Shown here: piece by piece, positions 1-9,828 of the stretch
How the letters are laid out: each line of letters opens with the position of its first letter
Numbering within the stretch: position 1 is the first letter of the stretch
Origin: Sedimenticola sp.
GTDB lineage: Bacteria > Pseudomonadota > Gammaproteobacteria > Chromatiales > Chromatiaceae
Assembly (NCBI GenBank): GCA_026994195.1
Contig: JALWRH010000050.1
Location: forward strand, 1 to 64,000
DNA length: 64,000 bases
Reading direction: 5' to 3'
Program-made: the position numbers and the translations under genes
The notes under the pieces: generated by a model
What the model saw: only the letters and a program-made list of their open reading frames with translations
What the model was told of the DNA's origin: nothing
The model's database searches: none

Positions 1-2
1 CT

Positions 3-134
3 TCCGGTGACCAGGAATCCGACCAGCAGCAGTCTTCGGGCAATCAGGAGTCCGACCAGCAGCAGTCGTCAGGCGACCAGGAATCCGAAGAGCAACAATC
101 TTCCGGTGATCAGGAATCCGACCAGCAACAGACT
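3..134 (+). repeat. 33-bp in-frame tandem repeat (4 copies)
   Basis: Four consecutive 33-base units encode SGDQESDQQQS, SGNQESDQQQS, SGDQESEEQQS and SGDQESDQQQT. Third codon positions differ between copies (for example tcc ggt gac, tcg ggc aat, tca ggc gac) while the protein repeat is kept. Further copies may lie left of the window edge. Confidence 0.85.
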
Positions 135-794
135 TCGGATTCCGGAAAACAGCCCCCTGAAGCGCAACAAGAAGACACAGCCGCCAGTCAAAGCGCTGAA
201 GAGGAAAAGGATACCAGCGGCGGAGAAGAACCAGATCAGCAAGAATCAGGTAAAGACGATCAATCCGGAGAACAGGAGGAAAGCGGCCCGCCATCTGAAG
301 AACAGCCGACCGAGCAGAAGCCCGAAGGCAGCAATGCGGACAAAGAGCAGAAAGGCGATCAGGGAAAAGACCGGGATGAAAACGCTACAGAGGAATCCGG
401 CGACCAGGACAAGTCCCAGGGAGATCGGGCTGCTGCTGGTTCTCCGCCCCCCAAAGCGCCCTCATCAGGTCAGCCGCCCCCTCAGCATCCGGGGTCTGCA
501 GCAAAGGAAACTGAAACCTTCGATGCAGAACAGGCTGGAAAAGATCAGGGCGCCGTGGAGAAATTTGATCAACAGGGTCAACAGCCCGACAAGGGCGCAG
601 AGCAGCAAAGCGATCAGGACGTACAGGGCTCCAATGCTGAAAAAGCCGGCAATGGCGCCATGGGTCTCATGGAACAATGGTTGCAGCAGGCGGAAGGCAA
701 TCCCGCCTACCTCATGCGCAATCAGTTCATGCTGGAAGAAAAGCGTGCTGTCAGCACCCGGTCTGCACCCCTGCAGGAACCGCGCCCCTGGTAA
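3..794 (+). CDS. BatB-like VWA/TPR protein, C-terminal part (5' end outside window)
   Basis: The open frame enters from the left edge and ends at TAA 792-794, so only the last 263 residues are visible. It begins with four copies of an 11-residue unit (SGDQESDQQQS and variants), followed by about 180 residues rich in Gln, Glu, Asp, Ser and Lys that look disordered. It ends in a folded-looking tail, MEQWLQQAEGNPAYLMRNQFMLEEKR. That tail resembles the end of BatB-type (Bacteroides aerotolerance) proteins, which carry VWA and TPR domains upstream and sit in a membrane complex. The VWA and TPR domains themselves would lie outside the window, so the assignment rests on the tail and the low-complexity linker. 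It converges on secF, which ends 65 bases downstream. Confidence 0.65.
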   Translation, partial: SGDQESDQQQSSGNQESDQQQSSGDQESEEQQSSGDQESDQQQTSDSGKQPPEAQQEDTAASQSAEEEKDTSGGEEPDQQESGKDDQSGEQEESGPPSEEQPTEQKPEGSNADKEQKGDQGKDRDENATEESGDQDKSQGDRAAAGSPPPKAPSSGQPPPQHPGSAAKETETFDAEQAGKDQGAVEKFDQQGQQPDKGAEQQSDQDVQGSNAEKAGNGAMGLMEQWLQQAEGNPAYLMRNQFMLEEKRAVSTRSAPLQEPRPW

Positions 795-859
795 ATCGCA
801 TGGGTGGAACAAGCAGGGCAAGCTTTGCGCGCCACGCCGCAACTATCACACTTCCCCGT

Positions 860-1795
860 TCAGGGCATATCGTCGACAACACCTTCCTTCTGTACCGGCA
901 TGAGGTCTGCCTTGCTCACACCCAGCATGAGCGCAGCGCTGCTGGCCACGTAGATGGAAGAATAGGTACCCACGACCACGCCCAGAATCAGCGCCAGGGA
1001 GAAGTTGTGAATGACTTCTCCGCCTATGACGAACAGAGCAATCAGCACGATGAGGGTGGTCAATGAAGTGACTATGGTGCGTGACAAGGTCTGGTTCAAC
1101 GAGGTATTGATGATCTGTTCCGAATCGCCTTTGCGGATCTTGCGGAAGTTCTCACGGATACGGTCGAACACCACGATGGTGTCGTTTAGTGAGTAACCGA
1201 TGACCGCCAGCACCGCTGCCAGCACTGTCAGATCAAATTCGATGTGGAATATAGAGAAAAAGCCCAGGGTGATGGTCACATCATGCACCAGGGCGATAAC
1301 GGACCCTAGGGCAAAACGCCACTCGAAACGTACCGCCACGTACATGAGTATGGCAATCAGTGAAACCAGTACGGCAAGGGCGCCATCCTCAGTAAGCTCA
1401 TCACCCACCTGGGGACCAACGAACTCCACCCGGCGCAACTCCACCTTGCCCGGAGAGCGCTTGCTCAGCACCTGAAATACCTTGTCGCTGAGTTCAGAAC
1501 TCTTGATGCCTTCCCGGGGAGCCAGTCGGATCAGCACGTCTCTGGGGGTGCCAAACTGCTGTACCTGAGCATCCGCAAAGCCATTGGCCGCGAGTTCGTT
1601 GCGCACGGATTCCAGATCGACATCCTCGGTATAACCCACCTCGATGAGGGTGCCGCCGGTAAAATCGATGCCGAACACCAGACCCCGGGTCACCAGGGAA
1701 GCCAGGGAGATCACCACCAGGGTAATAGAAAAGATCATGGCCAGCTTGCGTCTGCCCATGAAGTTGAAATGCAAGTTTGATGTCAGGGTTTTCAT
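860..1795 (-). CDS. secF: Protein translocase subunit SecF
   Basis: SecF is the smaller partner of SecD in the RND-type complex that uses the proton gradient to pull exported proteins through SecYEG on the periplasmic side. The 311-residue product has an N-terminal membrane segment (about 20-38), the family motif GIDFTGGTLIEVGY just after it (about 42-55), a periplasmic domain, and a C-terminal membrane bundle with IGYSLNDTIVVFDRIREN. The length matches other proteobacterial SecF proteins. It lies 14 bases downstream of secD on the same strand, so the two are surely co-transcribed. Confidence 0.97.
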   Translation of the reverse strand: MKTLTSNLHFNFMGRRKLAMIFSITLVVISLASLVTRGLVFGIDFTGGTLIEVGYTEDVDLESVRNELAANGFADAQVQQFGTPRDVLIRLAPREGIKSSELSDKVFQVLSKRSPGKVELRRVEFVGPQVGDELTEDGALAVLVSLIAILMYVAVRFEWRFALGSVIALVHDVTITLGFFSIFHIEFDLTVLAAVLAVIGYSLNDTIVVFDRIRENFRKIRKGDSEQIINTSLNQTLSRTIVTSLTTLIVLIALFVIGGEVIHNFSLALILGVVVGTYSSIYVASSAALMLGVSKADLMPVQKEGVVDDMP

Positions 1796-1809
1796 AGGTG
1801 ATTACCGAT

Positions 1810-3666
1810 TCAGATGGCCAGTTTCTTCACGCGTTTGCCGCCATACACAAGGTTGGCCAGAGCCCGCGTTCCCACAATGGAAGTGAACATGGAGGTGACG
1901 ATGCCGATCGCCAGGGTCACGGCAAAACCCTTCACCGGTCCGCTGCCTATGGAAAACAGCACAATGGCTGCAATCAGCGTGGTGACGTTGGCGTCCATGA
2001 TGGTGCTGAAGGCTTTTTCGTAGCCGGCATGAATGGCGGCCTGGGGCGTACTGCCCACCCGCAGCTCCTCGCGGATACGCTCGTAGATAAGCACGTTGGC
2101 ATCCACCGCCATGCCCACGGTCAGCACAATACCGGCAATACCCGGCAGGGTCAGTGTGGCCTGCAGCATGGAGAGGATAGCCACGATGAGCACCAGGTTG
2201 GCCAGCAGGGCCGCGTTGGCGAACAGGCCGAAAACCTTGTAATAGACCACCATGAAGATCATTACGGCCAACAGCCCGATCAGTACAGAATTCAGGCCCT
2301 GATCGATGTTCTCCTGTCCCAGGCTGGGGCCAATGGTGCGTTCCTCGACAATGTCGATAGGCGCGGCCAGGGCGCCGGCACGCAGCAGCAGGGCCAGTTC
2401 ATGGGCTTCCTGGGGGCTGTCCAGCCCCGTGGTCTGGAAACGCGCGCCCAGGGGTTCCAGGATATTGGCAACGCTGATGACATCTTCCACCAGGCGCTTG
2501 ACGGGTTTGCCGTCGGCATCACGACCCACTACGCGGTTCTCCTTGAACACCACAGCCATGGGCTTACCCACGTTGTCGATGGTCACGTTACGCATGCGCC
2601 GTGCGCCCTTGCTGTCCAGGTTGACGGTGACCATGGGGCTGCCTGAACGCTGGTCGAAACCGGATGCGGCATCAGTGATCTGGTTACCCGTAACGATAAC
2701 GCGCTTCTTCAACAGGATGGGGCGGCCATCCTCGCGCACGGTGTACAGGCGTGATCCCGGGGGAATCTTGCCGGTGTTCTTGGCATCCAGGGCATCATGC
2801 TCCGTATCCACCAGGCGGTATTCCAGGGTCGCCGTGGCGCCCAGAATATTCTTCACCTGGGTGGGATCCTGCACGCCGGGCAACTCCACCACGATACGGC
2901 GATCACCCTGTTGCTGCACCAGGGGCTCCGCCACACCCAGGGCGTTCACCCGGTTGCGGATGGTGGTGATATTCTGCTGCAGGGCAAATTTCTTGATGGA
3001 GCGGATCTCGGTTGGCGGCAGGGTCAGGCGCACCAGGTAGCCACCATCAGCATCCAGTGTTTCGACCCCCAGATTGCGGAACTCATTGCCCAGCACTTCT
3101 TCCGCCTTGTCCCGGGTAGCGGCATCCTTAAACTTGATATTGATTCCCAGGGCATCCGCTTTAACCGTCAGATAACGGATTTTCTTTCCCCGCAGGGTCG
3201 CACGCACATCGCCTGTATAGGCCTCCACCTTTTCCTTGATGGCCGCATCCATATCCACGTCGATGAGCACATGGATGCCACCGCGCAGGTCCAAGCCCAG
3301 GTTCATGGGCTTGCCGCCCATACTCAACAGCCAGCCCGGCACATTGGCCGCCGTAGTCAATGCATAAGAAACCGTTTCCGGCAGCACCTCGGCAATGACC
3401 TTCTGGGCTTTCTGCTGATCCGTAGTGGAGGAAAAATGAATCAGCAGGCTGCTACCCTTGTCTTCCACTTCCTTGGCGGTAATACCCGCCTTGCCAAGCG
3501 CCTCTTGAACCTTGTCTTTGACCGACTGCTCCACCACCGCACCCCGCACGCCGGAGATGGCGATCGCCGGGTCCTGGCTGTAAACATTGGGCAGCGCATA
3601 AAAGAGACCGATTGCCAATACAAAGACAACCATGAGGTTTTTCCACAAAGGGTATTGATTCAACAT
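1810..3666 (-). CDS. secD: Protein translocase subunit SecD
   Basis: SecD is the large subunit of the SecDF secretion motor. The 618-residue protein has a first membrane segment (about 11-29, LMVVFVLAIGLFYALPNVY), the conserved LGLDLRGGIHVLIDVD stretch at the start of the periplasmic domain, and a C-terminal bundle containing GMAVDANVLIYERIREELR, whose Asp/Arg pair belongs to the proton path. The length is typical of the family. It sits between yajC (50 bases upstream) and secF (14 bases downstream). The usual tgt and queA genes are not upstream of yajC here. Confidence 0.97.
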   Translation of the reverse strand: MLNQYPLWKNLMVVFVLAIGLFYALPNVYSQDPAIAISGVRGAVVEQSVKDKVQEALGKAGITAKEVEDKGSSLLIHFSSTTDQQKAQKVIAEVLPETVSYALTTAANVPGWLLSMGGKPMNLGLDLRGGIHVLIDVDMDAAIKEKVEAYTGDVRATLRGKKIRYLTVKADALGINIKFKDAATRDKAEEVLGNEFRNLGVETLDADGGYLVRLTLPPTEIRSIKKFALQQNITTIRNRVNALGVAEPLVQQQGDRRIVVELPGVQDPTQVKNILGATATLEYRLVDTEHDALDAKNTGKIPPGSRLYTVREDGRPILLKKRVIVTGNQITDAASGFDQRSGSPMVTVNLDSKGARRMRNVTIDNVGKPMAVVFKENRVVGRDADGKPVKRLVEDVISVANILEPLGARFQTTGLDSPQEAHELALLLRAGALAAPIDIVEERTIGPSLGQENIDQGLNSVLIGLLAVMIFMVVYYKVFGLFANAALLANLVLIVAILSMLQATLTLPGIAGIVLTVGMAVDANVLIYERIREELRVGSTPQAAIHAGYEKAFSTIMDANVTTLIAAIVLFSIGSGPVKGFAVTLAIGIVTSMFTSIVGTRALANLVYGGKRVKKLAI

Positions 3667-3716
3667 GTTTTGGACTTATGGTTATTTACTGGGAAGTATA
3701 GAAAGAGAGAGAGGGT

Positions 3717-4052
3717 TCAAAGTTCCTTGAGAGTACCCTTGGGCATGACGGCTTCGACGGCGGAACGGCGTACGGTGACCACCATGCCGTCAGCAATTTC
3801 CACTTTCACGAAATTTTCACCCACATCGGTGATCTTGCCCATGAGGCCGCCCATGGTCTGGACCTCATCGCCTTTTTTCAGGCTTTCCACCAGAGCGCGA
3901 TGCGCTTTCTGACGCTTCACCTGGGGACGGATCATGAAGAAATACAGAACGATGATCAGGCCAATAGGAAAAAGCAGACCGGCCAGGCCATTGGGTCCCG
4001 CTGCAGCAGCAGGAGCCGCCTCGGCCAGGGCGTCATTGATAAAAAAGCTCAT
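3717..4052 (-). CDS. yajC: Preprotein translocase accessory subunit YajC
   Basis: YajC is a small single-span inner-membrane protein that associates with SecDF. The 111-residue product has one membrane segment (GLLFPIGLIIVLYFFMIRP) followed by the family's basic QVKRQKAH stretch and a compact cytosolic domain with GDEVQTMGGLMGKI. The ORF track extends the N-terminus by 26 residues. The ATG at 4052 is preferred because GGAG lies at a good distance upstream and the protein then begins MSFFINDALAEA like its relatives. It is the first gene of yajC-secD-secF. Confidence 0.95.
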   Translation of the reverse strand: MSFFINDALAEAAPAAAAGPNGLAGLLFPIGLIIVLYFFMIRPQVKRQKAHRALVESLKKGDEVQTMGGLMGKITDVGENFVKVEIADGMVVTVRRSAVEAVMPKGTLKEL

Positions 4053-4118
4053 TGTGTTTCTCCAGGAATGCCGCCATCCGGCAACACTCGGCAAAGTAGA
4101 AGGATGATGAAGCCGGGT

Positions 4119-4124
4119 ATTATG
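4119..4124 (-). promoter_or_regulatory. Candidate -10 element for yajC-secDF
   Basis: On the minus strand CATAAT lies about 67 bases before the yajC start, in the 133-base gap after parC. No convincing -35 hexamer is found 16-18 bases upstream, so this is only a possible promoter. Confidence 0.3.
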
Positions 4125-4185
4125 CCACAAATCCCCTGACAGGAACCCAGATTTGGCAGATCAGCGCAGCCAGCAGGGGCTTCAC

Positions 4186-6429
4186 TCACGCCAGCGCCAG
4201 ACCATCCACTTTCTGGAAGCCCCGCGGCAGCTTGTTGCCCCGGCGCCCTCTTTCGCCTTCATAGGCATTGAGGTCAGCCGCTTTCAGATTCAGGTGCCGT
4301 TTGCCGGAAATAAGCCGCACCTTACCGCCTTCAGGCACCACCAGCATATCCACCACATACTCTTCCCGGGCGGCAACACGCTTGCCGGGAATGCCGATGA
4401 TCTTGTTGCCCTTGCCCCGGGCCATCTCGGGCAAATCGCTCAGGGGAATCACCAGCATGCGTCCTTCGTTGGTAACCGCCACGACCCGGTCCGTATGGAT
4501 ATCCGTTACCGGCCGCGCTTTCAGCACTCTGGCCCCTTTGGGCAGGGTCAGCACCGACTTGCCTTTCTTGGTATTGGCCAGAAGGTTTTTTGCCTGGGTA
4601 ATGAAGCCATAACCGGCATCCGAAGCCAGCAGCCAGCGCTGTTCAGGATCACCTCCCAGGGCGGCGGTGAACACGGCGCCATCCGGCGGGGCGAAGCGGC
4701 CGGTCAAAGGCTCACCCTGCCCCCGGGCCGATGGCAGGGTATGAGCCAGGAGGGAATAACTGCGCCCGGTGGAATCCAGGAATATGGCGGGCTGATTACT
4801 GCGCAGGCGCACCGCATCCTGGAAACCATCCCCTGCCTTGTAGTTCAGGCCCGCTGGATCGATCTCGTGTCCCTTGGCGGCGCGTACCCAGCCTTTTTCC
4901 GAAAGCACCACGGTCACCGGCTCGCTAGGGGTCAACTCGGATTCATCCATAGCGATGGCGGCTTCACGCTCCACCAGCGGTGAACGGCGATCATCACCGT
5001 ATTCCCGGGCATCCGCCTGCAGTTCCTTGCGCACCAGGGTTTTCATGCGTTGCTTTGAGCCCAGGGTCTTTTCCAGCTGATCCCTTTCCTTCGCCAGCTC
5101 CTCCTGCTCGGCACGGATCTTCATCTCTTCCAGGCGCGCCAGCTGGCGCAGCTTGGTGTCCAGCACATAATCGGCCTGAATCTCGGTGAGATCGAAGCGG
5201 GTCATGAGCACGGGTTTGGGCTCGTCCTCGGTGCGGATGATGTGAATGACTTCATCGATATTGAGGAAGGCGATGAGCAGGCCTTCCAACAGGTGCAGGC
5301 GGTCCAGAACCTTGTTTAGGCGGTGCTGCAGGCGCCGGCGCACGGTGGCAAAACGGAAGTCCAGCCATTCCACCAGGATCTCCCGCAGATTCTTCACCTG
5401 CGGGCGGCCATCCAGGCCAATGAGATTCAGGTTCACCCGGTAACTGCGCTCCAGATCCGTGGTTGCAAACAAATGGGACATGAGGCGTTCCACGTCCACC
5501 CGGTTGGAGCGCGGCACGATGACCAGGCGCGTGGGATTCTCGTGATCGGACTCATCCCGCAGGTCTTCGATCCAGGGGAGCTTCTTGGCGCGCATCTGGC
5601 CGGCGATCTGTTCCAGGATCTTGGCGCCGGACACCTGGTAAGGTAGAGCGTTGACTACCAGGTTGCCGTCCTCCTTTTCCCAGCGGGCGCGGGCTTTGAC
5701 GCTGCCACGGCCGGTCTGGTAAATCTTGAGCAGGTCAGACCTGGGGGTCACGATCTCTGCCTGGGTGGGAAAATCCGGCCCCGGCACATGCTCACAGAGT
5801 TCTTCCAGGGTGCTTTTCGGCGCTTCGATAAGACGGATGCAGGCGCTGACCACTTCCCGCAGGTTGTGGGGCGGGATATCGGTGGCCATGCCCACGGCAA
5901 TACCTGTTGCGCCGTTGAGCAGCACGTTGGGCAGCCGCGCCGGCAGCAGGCTGGGTTCCTTCATGGTCCCGTCGAAATTGGGCGTCCATTCCACCGTGCC
6001 CTGACCCAGTTCCGCCAGTAGCACCTTGGCATAGGGTGTCAGGCGCGCTTCCGTGTAGCGCATGGCGGCAAAGGATTTGGGATCATCCGGCGAGCCCCAG
6101 TTTCCCTGGCCATCGATAAGGGGGTAACGATAAGAGAAAGACTGGGCCATGAGCACCATGGCTTCATAGCAGGCGGTATCCCCGTGGGGATGAAACTTGC
6201 CCAATACGTCACCCACGGTGCGTGCGGACTTCTTGTGTTTGCTCGCCGCCGACAGGCCCAGCTCGGACATGGCATACACGATGCGCCGCTGCACAGGTTT
6301 GAGCCCATCGCCGATATGCGGCAGAGCCCGGTCGAGAATGACATACATGGAATAATCCAGGTAGGCCTTCTCGGTGAATTCGGCAAGGCGGATGCGCTCT
6401 GTGCCTTCTTCGGTATAGTGTTCGCTCAT
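4186..6429 (-). CDS. parC: DNA topoisomerase IV subunit A
   Basis: ParC is the DNA-cleaving subunit of topoisomerase IV, which decatenates daughter chromosomes. The 747-residue protein begins with the GyrA/ParC winged-helix domain. The catalytic tyrosine is Tyr125 in [10 protein letters not shown]. The quinolone-region stretch reads [12 protein letters not shown], with Thr85 where E. coli ParC has Ser80 and Glu89 at the Glu84 position. Then come a tower/coiled-coil region (about 430-480) and a C-terminal beta-pinwheel. The length and the [19 protein letters not shown] context favour ParC over GyrA, and parE lies in the same operon. Its start overlaps the end of the upstream DUF302 gene by four bases. 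Confidence 0.96.
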   Translation of the reverse strand: MSEHYTEEGTERIRLAEFTEKAYLDYSMYVILDRALPHIGDGLKPVQRRIVYAMSELGLSAASKHKKSARTVGDVLGKFHPHGDTACYEAMVLMAQSFSYRYPLIDGQGNWGSPDDPKSFAAMRYTEARLTPYAKVLLAELGQGTVEWTPNFDGTMKEPSLLPARLPNVLLNGATGIAVGMATDIPPHNLREVVSACIRLIEAPKSTLEELCEHVPGPDFPTQAEIVTPRSDLLKIYQTGRGSVKARARWEKEDGNLVVNALPYQVSGAKILEQIAGQMRAKKLPWIEDLRDESDHENPTRLVIVPRSNRVDVERLMSHLFATTDLERSYRVNLNLIGLDGRPQVKNLREILVEWLDFRFATVRRRLQHRLNKVLDRLHLLEGLLIAFLNIDEVIHIIRTEDEPKPVLMTRFDLTEIQADYVLDTKLRQLARLEEMKIRAEQEELAKERDQLEKTLGSKQRMKTLVRKELQADAREYGDDRRSPLVEREAAIAMDESELTPSEPVTVVLSEKGWVRAAKGHEIDPAGLNYKAGDGFQDAVRLRSNQPAIFLDSTGRSYSLLAHTLPSARGQGEPLTGRFAPPDGAVFTAALGGDPEQRWLLASDAGYGFITQAKNLLANTKKGKSVLTLPKGARVLKARPVTDIHTDRVVAVTNEGRMLVIPLSDLPEMARGKGNKIIGIPGKRVAAREEYVVDMLVVPEGGKVRLISGKRHLNLKAADLNAYEGERGRRGNKLPRGFQKVDGLALA

Positions 6430-6887
6430 TTGGGATTTTTCAGATCACGCATTTCATTCAGCATGGCGCGAATGTCGTTATACCACCGGGCCAGCTGCAC
6501 CTGGAGTTCCGGATCATCGGGAAACATGGGCGCCAGAGACCGGGGGTCCACGGAAGCCAGCACCGTGCCCTCATTCTCCGCCACGACTGCTATCTTCAAA
6601 GGCAGATAGGGCGACATCTCGGGATGACGTTGCAGTACAGCCCGTACTTCCTCGATCTTGCCGAAAAACACCACCCGGTAGAAGTCAGACTTGTAGTGAA
6701 ACTCTGCCATGCCACCATCGCAACGTTGCACATGAGCGGTCTGGTAACCGTATTCCAGAACGGTTTCCTTGAGCACATCCATGACATGAGCTGCCTTGGC
6801 GGGACTGCGCACCATAACAAGGTTCTGCTCGTTGGCGAAAGTGGCGCCAGCTCCCAGTATCAGCAGTATCGCAAGCAATTTTTTCAC
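6426..6887 (-). CDS. Exported DUF302-domain protein
   Basis: The 153-residue product starts with a clear signal peptide ([20 protein letters not shown]), so it is periplasmic or exported. The rest matches the pattern of DUF302 proteins: a small alpha/beta domain with [18 protein letters not shown] and [24 protein letters not shown]302 proteins have no settled function and are common in bacteria with sulfur or metal redox chemistry. Overlaps of four bases with the cytochrome/DUF302 gene upstream and with parC downstream imply translational coupling. A shared function with its DUF302-containing neighbour is likely but inferred. Confidence 0.8.
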   Translation of the reverse strand: MKKLLAILLILGAGATFANEQNLVMVRSPAKAAHVMDVLKETVLEYGYQTAHVQRCDGGMAEFHYKSDFYRVVFFGKIEEVRAVLQRHPEMSPYLPLKIAVVAENEGTVLASVDPRSLAPMFPDDPELQVQLARWYNDIRAMLNEMRDLKNPK

Positions 6888-7912
6888 AGGGTGGCCTCCT
6901 CCATGACAGAAAGAATGATCTCCTCCATGAGCACGCCCACTTCCGACAGCTCCTGGTTGTTGAACAAGGTTGCCAGCTGGGCCACATTGGCGGAGATCAC
7001 CAGAACTTTACCGTCCCGTTCGATGACATTGATGCGGCAAGGCAATACGGTACCCAGGCGCGGGTCGATGTTGAGCAGGTGATAAAGTTCTTTGAAGTTA
7101 CAGAAACGGATGCTGATCTGGCGGGTGTTCACACTGAACTCATCCGTCAGGCCCTGCTCCAGGTAGCGCGGAGGAAAGATGCGGAAATTGGCGCCGGTCA
7201 GCGCCTGCTTCACGTTCTCCACCGTGGTTTCGAAATCATAAGGCGATTCCATGATATAGGCCGGCTTGCCACGCCATTCTTCCATGCCCTGCTTGGGCGC
7301 TGGTGGTTCCAGGGTTCGCACGTAGGCAACAACGTCGGCAATCTCCTGATCTGTGAGCTTGCTCTTGAATGACGGCATGCCCCCCACCTTACGCCCGGAC
7401 AGGACAATGTCATGAATCATGGCATCCGAGGCCGACTGCTGGAAACCGGGGTTGTTCAAGGCCGCCGGCATGACCATGAAAGAACGCTCCCGGGACTGGG
7501 TCACGCCTGTGCCCGGCCCTTCCCCACTGCCGTCCTGGCCATGGCAGCGCACACAATGCTTCTTATACAGCGGTTTGCCCCTGGCAACATTCCCTTTGCT
7601 CTTTATAGCCTTGAATACCGGACCGGGTTTTCCCGACCAGCTGCGGATATAGCGGATGATCGCACCCACCTGCGCATCGCTGAGGGTATTGAACGAGGGC
7701 ATGATGCGCCCCGGACGCCCCACGCGTATAGTGCGCCCGATATAGTCATCAGAGATCTGCGAAAGAATCTCCTTTGTCAGCGGCAGGCCAATACCGCCCT
7801 CACCCCTGTAGGAATGACAGACGCTGCATTTCTCCTCGTACAAGGCCTTGCCGTCCGGTGCTGCATGGGATGCGAGACTCAGGAACAACAGCAACAAACT
7901 CATATATTTCAT
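6884..7912 (-). CDS. Di-haem cytochrome c fused to a DUF302 domain
   Basis: A signal peptide (MKYMSLLLLFLSLASHAA) precedes two class I cytochrome c domains. The first has CSVCH at 29-33 and a likely axial Met71 in RIMPSF. The second has CVRCH at 120-124 and Met179 in GGMPSF. Residues from about 219 to the end form a DUF302 domain. The protein should be a periplasmic electron carrier whose fused domain binds an unknown partner or ligand. It overlaps parE upstream by one base and the separate DUF302 gene downstream by four, so it is embedded in the topoisomerase IV operon. Function is not known; the domain assignment is secure. Confidence 0.85.
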   Translation of the reverse strand: MKYMSLLLLFLSLASHAAPDGKALYEEKCSVCHSYRGEGGIGLPLTKEILSQISDDYIGRTIRVGRPGRIMPSFNTLSDAQVGAIIRYIRSWSGKPGPVFKAIKSKGNVARGKPLYKKHCVRCHGQDGSGEGPGTGVTQSRERSFMVMPAALNNPGFQQSASDAMIHDIVLSGRKVGGMPSFKSKLTDQEIADVVAYVRTLEPPAPKQGMEEWRGKPAYIMESPYDFETTVENVKQALTGANFRIFPPRYLEQGLTDEFSVNTRQISIRFCNFKELYHLLNIDPRLGTVLPCRINVIERDGKVLVISANVAQLATLFNNQELSEVGVLMEEIILSVMEEATL

Positions 7913-9828
7913 CAGGCTTCGACTCCTGCAATAAGGTCCTGGGCAGCTTCTGCCATATCGCCCTTTTCCTGCAGCCAGGTTTTCCGGTCGGCTGCGCGTT
8001 TCTTTGCCAAAAGCATATCCATCACCTTCATGGTTTCATCACCAGGCTCCATGGCCAGTTGCACCAAACGCCGGGTATCCGGATGTATGGTGGTCTCCCG
8101 AAGTTGCAGGGGATTCATTTCACCCAGTCCCTTAAAGCGCTGTACGTTGACTTTGCCTCTGAGCTTTTCAGCCTCGATACGGGCAAGCACGCCCTGCTTT
8201 TCCGCATCGTCCAAGGCATAGAACACCTGTTTGCCCACGTCGATACGGTACAGGGGCGGCATGGCGACATACACATGCCCTTCCCGCACCAGCTTGGGGA
8301 AATGACGTACAAACAGGGCGCACAACAGGGTGGCGATATGCAGTCCATCCGAATCCGCATCCGCCAGAATACAGATTTTGCCGAAGCGCAGCTTGGACAG
8401 ATCATCCACCCCAGGCTCAACTCCAATAGCCACGGAAATATCATGCACCTCCTGAGAGGCCAGCACTTCGGCAGAACCCACTTCCCAGGTGTTCAGGATC
8501 TTGCCACGCAAGGGCATGATGGCCTGAAAATCCTTGTCCCTGGCCTGCTTGGCCGAACCCCCGGCGGAATCTCCCTCCACCAGGAACAATTCCGTGCGTT
8601 TCACATCGTCCGAGGCGCAATCCGCCAGCTTGCCCGGCAGGGCAGGCCCCTGAGTGACCTTCTTGCGCACCACCTTGCGTCCGGCACGCATCCGCATCTG
8701 GGCGGCATTGATGGCGAGGTCGGCAATGGCTTCCCCCGCTGCGGTATTCTGATTCAGCCAGAGACTGAAAGCATCCTTCACCACCCCGGAAACAAAAGCC
8801 GCGCATTCCCGGGAGGACAGGCGCTCTTTGGTCTGGCCGGAGAACTGGGGGTCGGACATCTTTACCGACAGCACGTAGCTGACCCGGTTCCAGACATCAT
8901 CCGGCGTGATCTTCACCCCCCGGGGCAGCAGATTGCGGAACTCGCAGAACTCGCGCACAGCTTCAGTCAGGCCCGCACGCAGACCGTTTACATGGGTGCC
9001 GCCCTGGGCCGTGGGAATCAGGTTCACATAGCTTTCGGTCAGAGGATCTCCCCCCTCTGGAAGCCAGGCGACGGCCCAGTCGGCAGCTTCCCCGGTGCTG
9101 GACATGCTGCCGGTGAAAGGATCCGCAGGCAGCATCTCAAATCCCTGCAGGGCATCCAGGAGATAGTCCTTGAGACCATCGGCATACTGCCACTCCTCGG
9201 TCTCACCGGTTTTCTCCTCGGTGAACCGGACCAGCAATCCTGGACACAGCACAGCCTTGGCCCGCAGCACATGCTTGAGCTGGCGCACACTGAACCTGGG
9301 ACTGTCGAAGAAGCTGGCATCCGGCCAAAAGCGGATACGGGTGCCGGTATTCTGCTTGCCCACCTTGCCCACGACTTCCAGATCGGAAACCTTCTCACCG
9401 TTGGCGAAGGCGATGTTGTACTCCTTGCCATCCCGTTTGACCCAGACTTCCAGATGGCGGGACAAGGCATTGACCACGGACACGCCCACACCATGCAGAC
9501 CACCGGAAAACTGGTAGGACTTGTTGGAGAACTTGCCACCCGCATGCAGCTTGCACAGAATGACTTCCACTCCGGGCAGACCTTCTTCCGGATGAACGTC
9601 CACCGGCATGCCCCGGCCATCATCGGCCACTTCCAGGGATCCATCCTGGTACAGGATCACTTCGATTTTCTTGGCATATCCGGCCAGGGCCTCATCCACG
9701 CTGTTGTCGATGACCTCCTGGGCCAGGTGATTGGGCCGTGTGGTGTCCGTGTACATGCCTGGACGCTTGCGCACGGGCTCCAGACCACTGAGAACCTCGA
9801 TGGCCGAGGCATCGTATGATTCAGTCAT
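7912..9828 (-). CDS. parE: DNA topoisomerase IV subunit B
   Basis: ParE is the ATPase subunit of topoisomerase IV. The 638-residue protein has the GHKL ATP-binding motifs (QEVIDNSVDEALAG, DDGRGMPVDVHPEEG, GLHGVGVSVVNALS) in the first 120 residues. A transducer domain follows, then the TOPRIM domain beginning VEGDSAGGSAKQARD with the acidic DADSDG cluster. The length (E. coli ParE has 630) and the lack of the GyrB insertion favour ParE. It overlaps the CNP1-like gene upstream by eight bases and the cytochrome gene downstream by one. Confidence 0.96.
   Translation of the reverse strand: MTESYDASAIEVLSGLEPVRKRPGMYTDTTRPNHLAQEVIDNSVDEALAGYAKKIEVILYQDGSLEVADDGRGMPVDVHPEEGLPGVEVILCKLHAGGKFSNKSYQFSGGLHGVGVSVVNALSRHLEVWVKRDGKEYNIAFANGEKVSDLEVVGKVGKQNTGTRIRFWPDASFFDSPRFSVRQLKHVLRAKAVLCPGLLVRFTEEKTGETEEWQYADGLKDYLLDALQGFEMLPADPFTGSMSSTGEAADWAVAWLPEGGDPLTESYVNLIPTAQGGTHVNGLRAGLTEAVREFCEFRNLLPRGVKITPDDVWNRVSYVLSVKMSDPQFSGQTKERLSSRECAAFVSGVVKDAFSLWLNQNTAAGEAIADLAINAAQMRMRAGRKVVRKKVTQGPALPGKLADCASDDVKRTELFLVEGDSAGGSAKQARDKDFQAIMPLRGKILNTWEVGSAEVLASQEVHDISVAIGVEPGVDDLSKLRFGKICILADADSDGLHIATLLCALFVRHFPKLVREGHVYVAMPPLYRIDVGKQVFYALDDAEKQGVLARIEAEKLRGKVNVQRFKGLGEMNPLQLRETTIHPDTRRLVQLAMEPGDETMKVMDMLLAKKRAADRKTWLQEKGDMAEAAQDLIAGVEA

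Noticed and set aside
7-903. 298-residue Arg/Lys-rich ORF
   Set aside because: Frame shadow of the BatB-like repeat region; it runs past the true stop into the secF end.
7774-9819. 681-residue plus-strand ORF
   Set aside because: Antisense to parE, whose motifs are complete on the minus strand.
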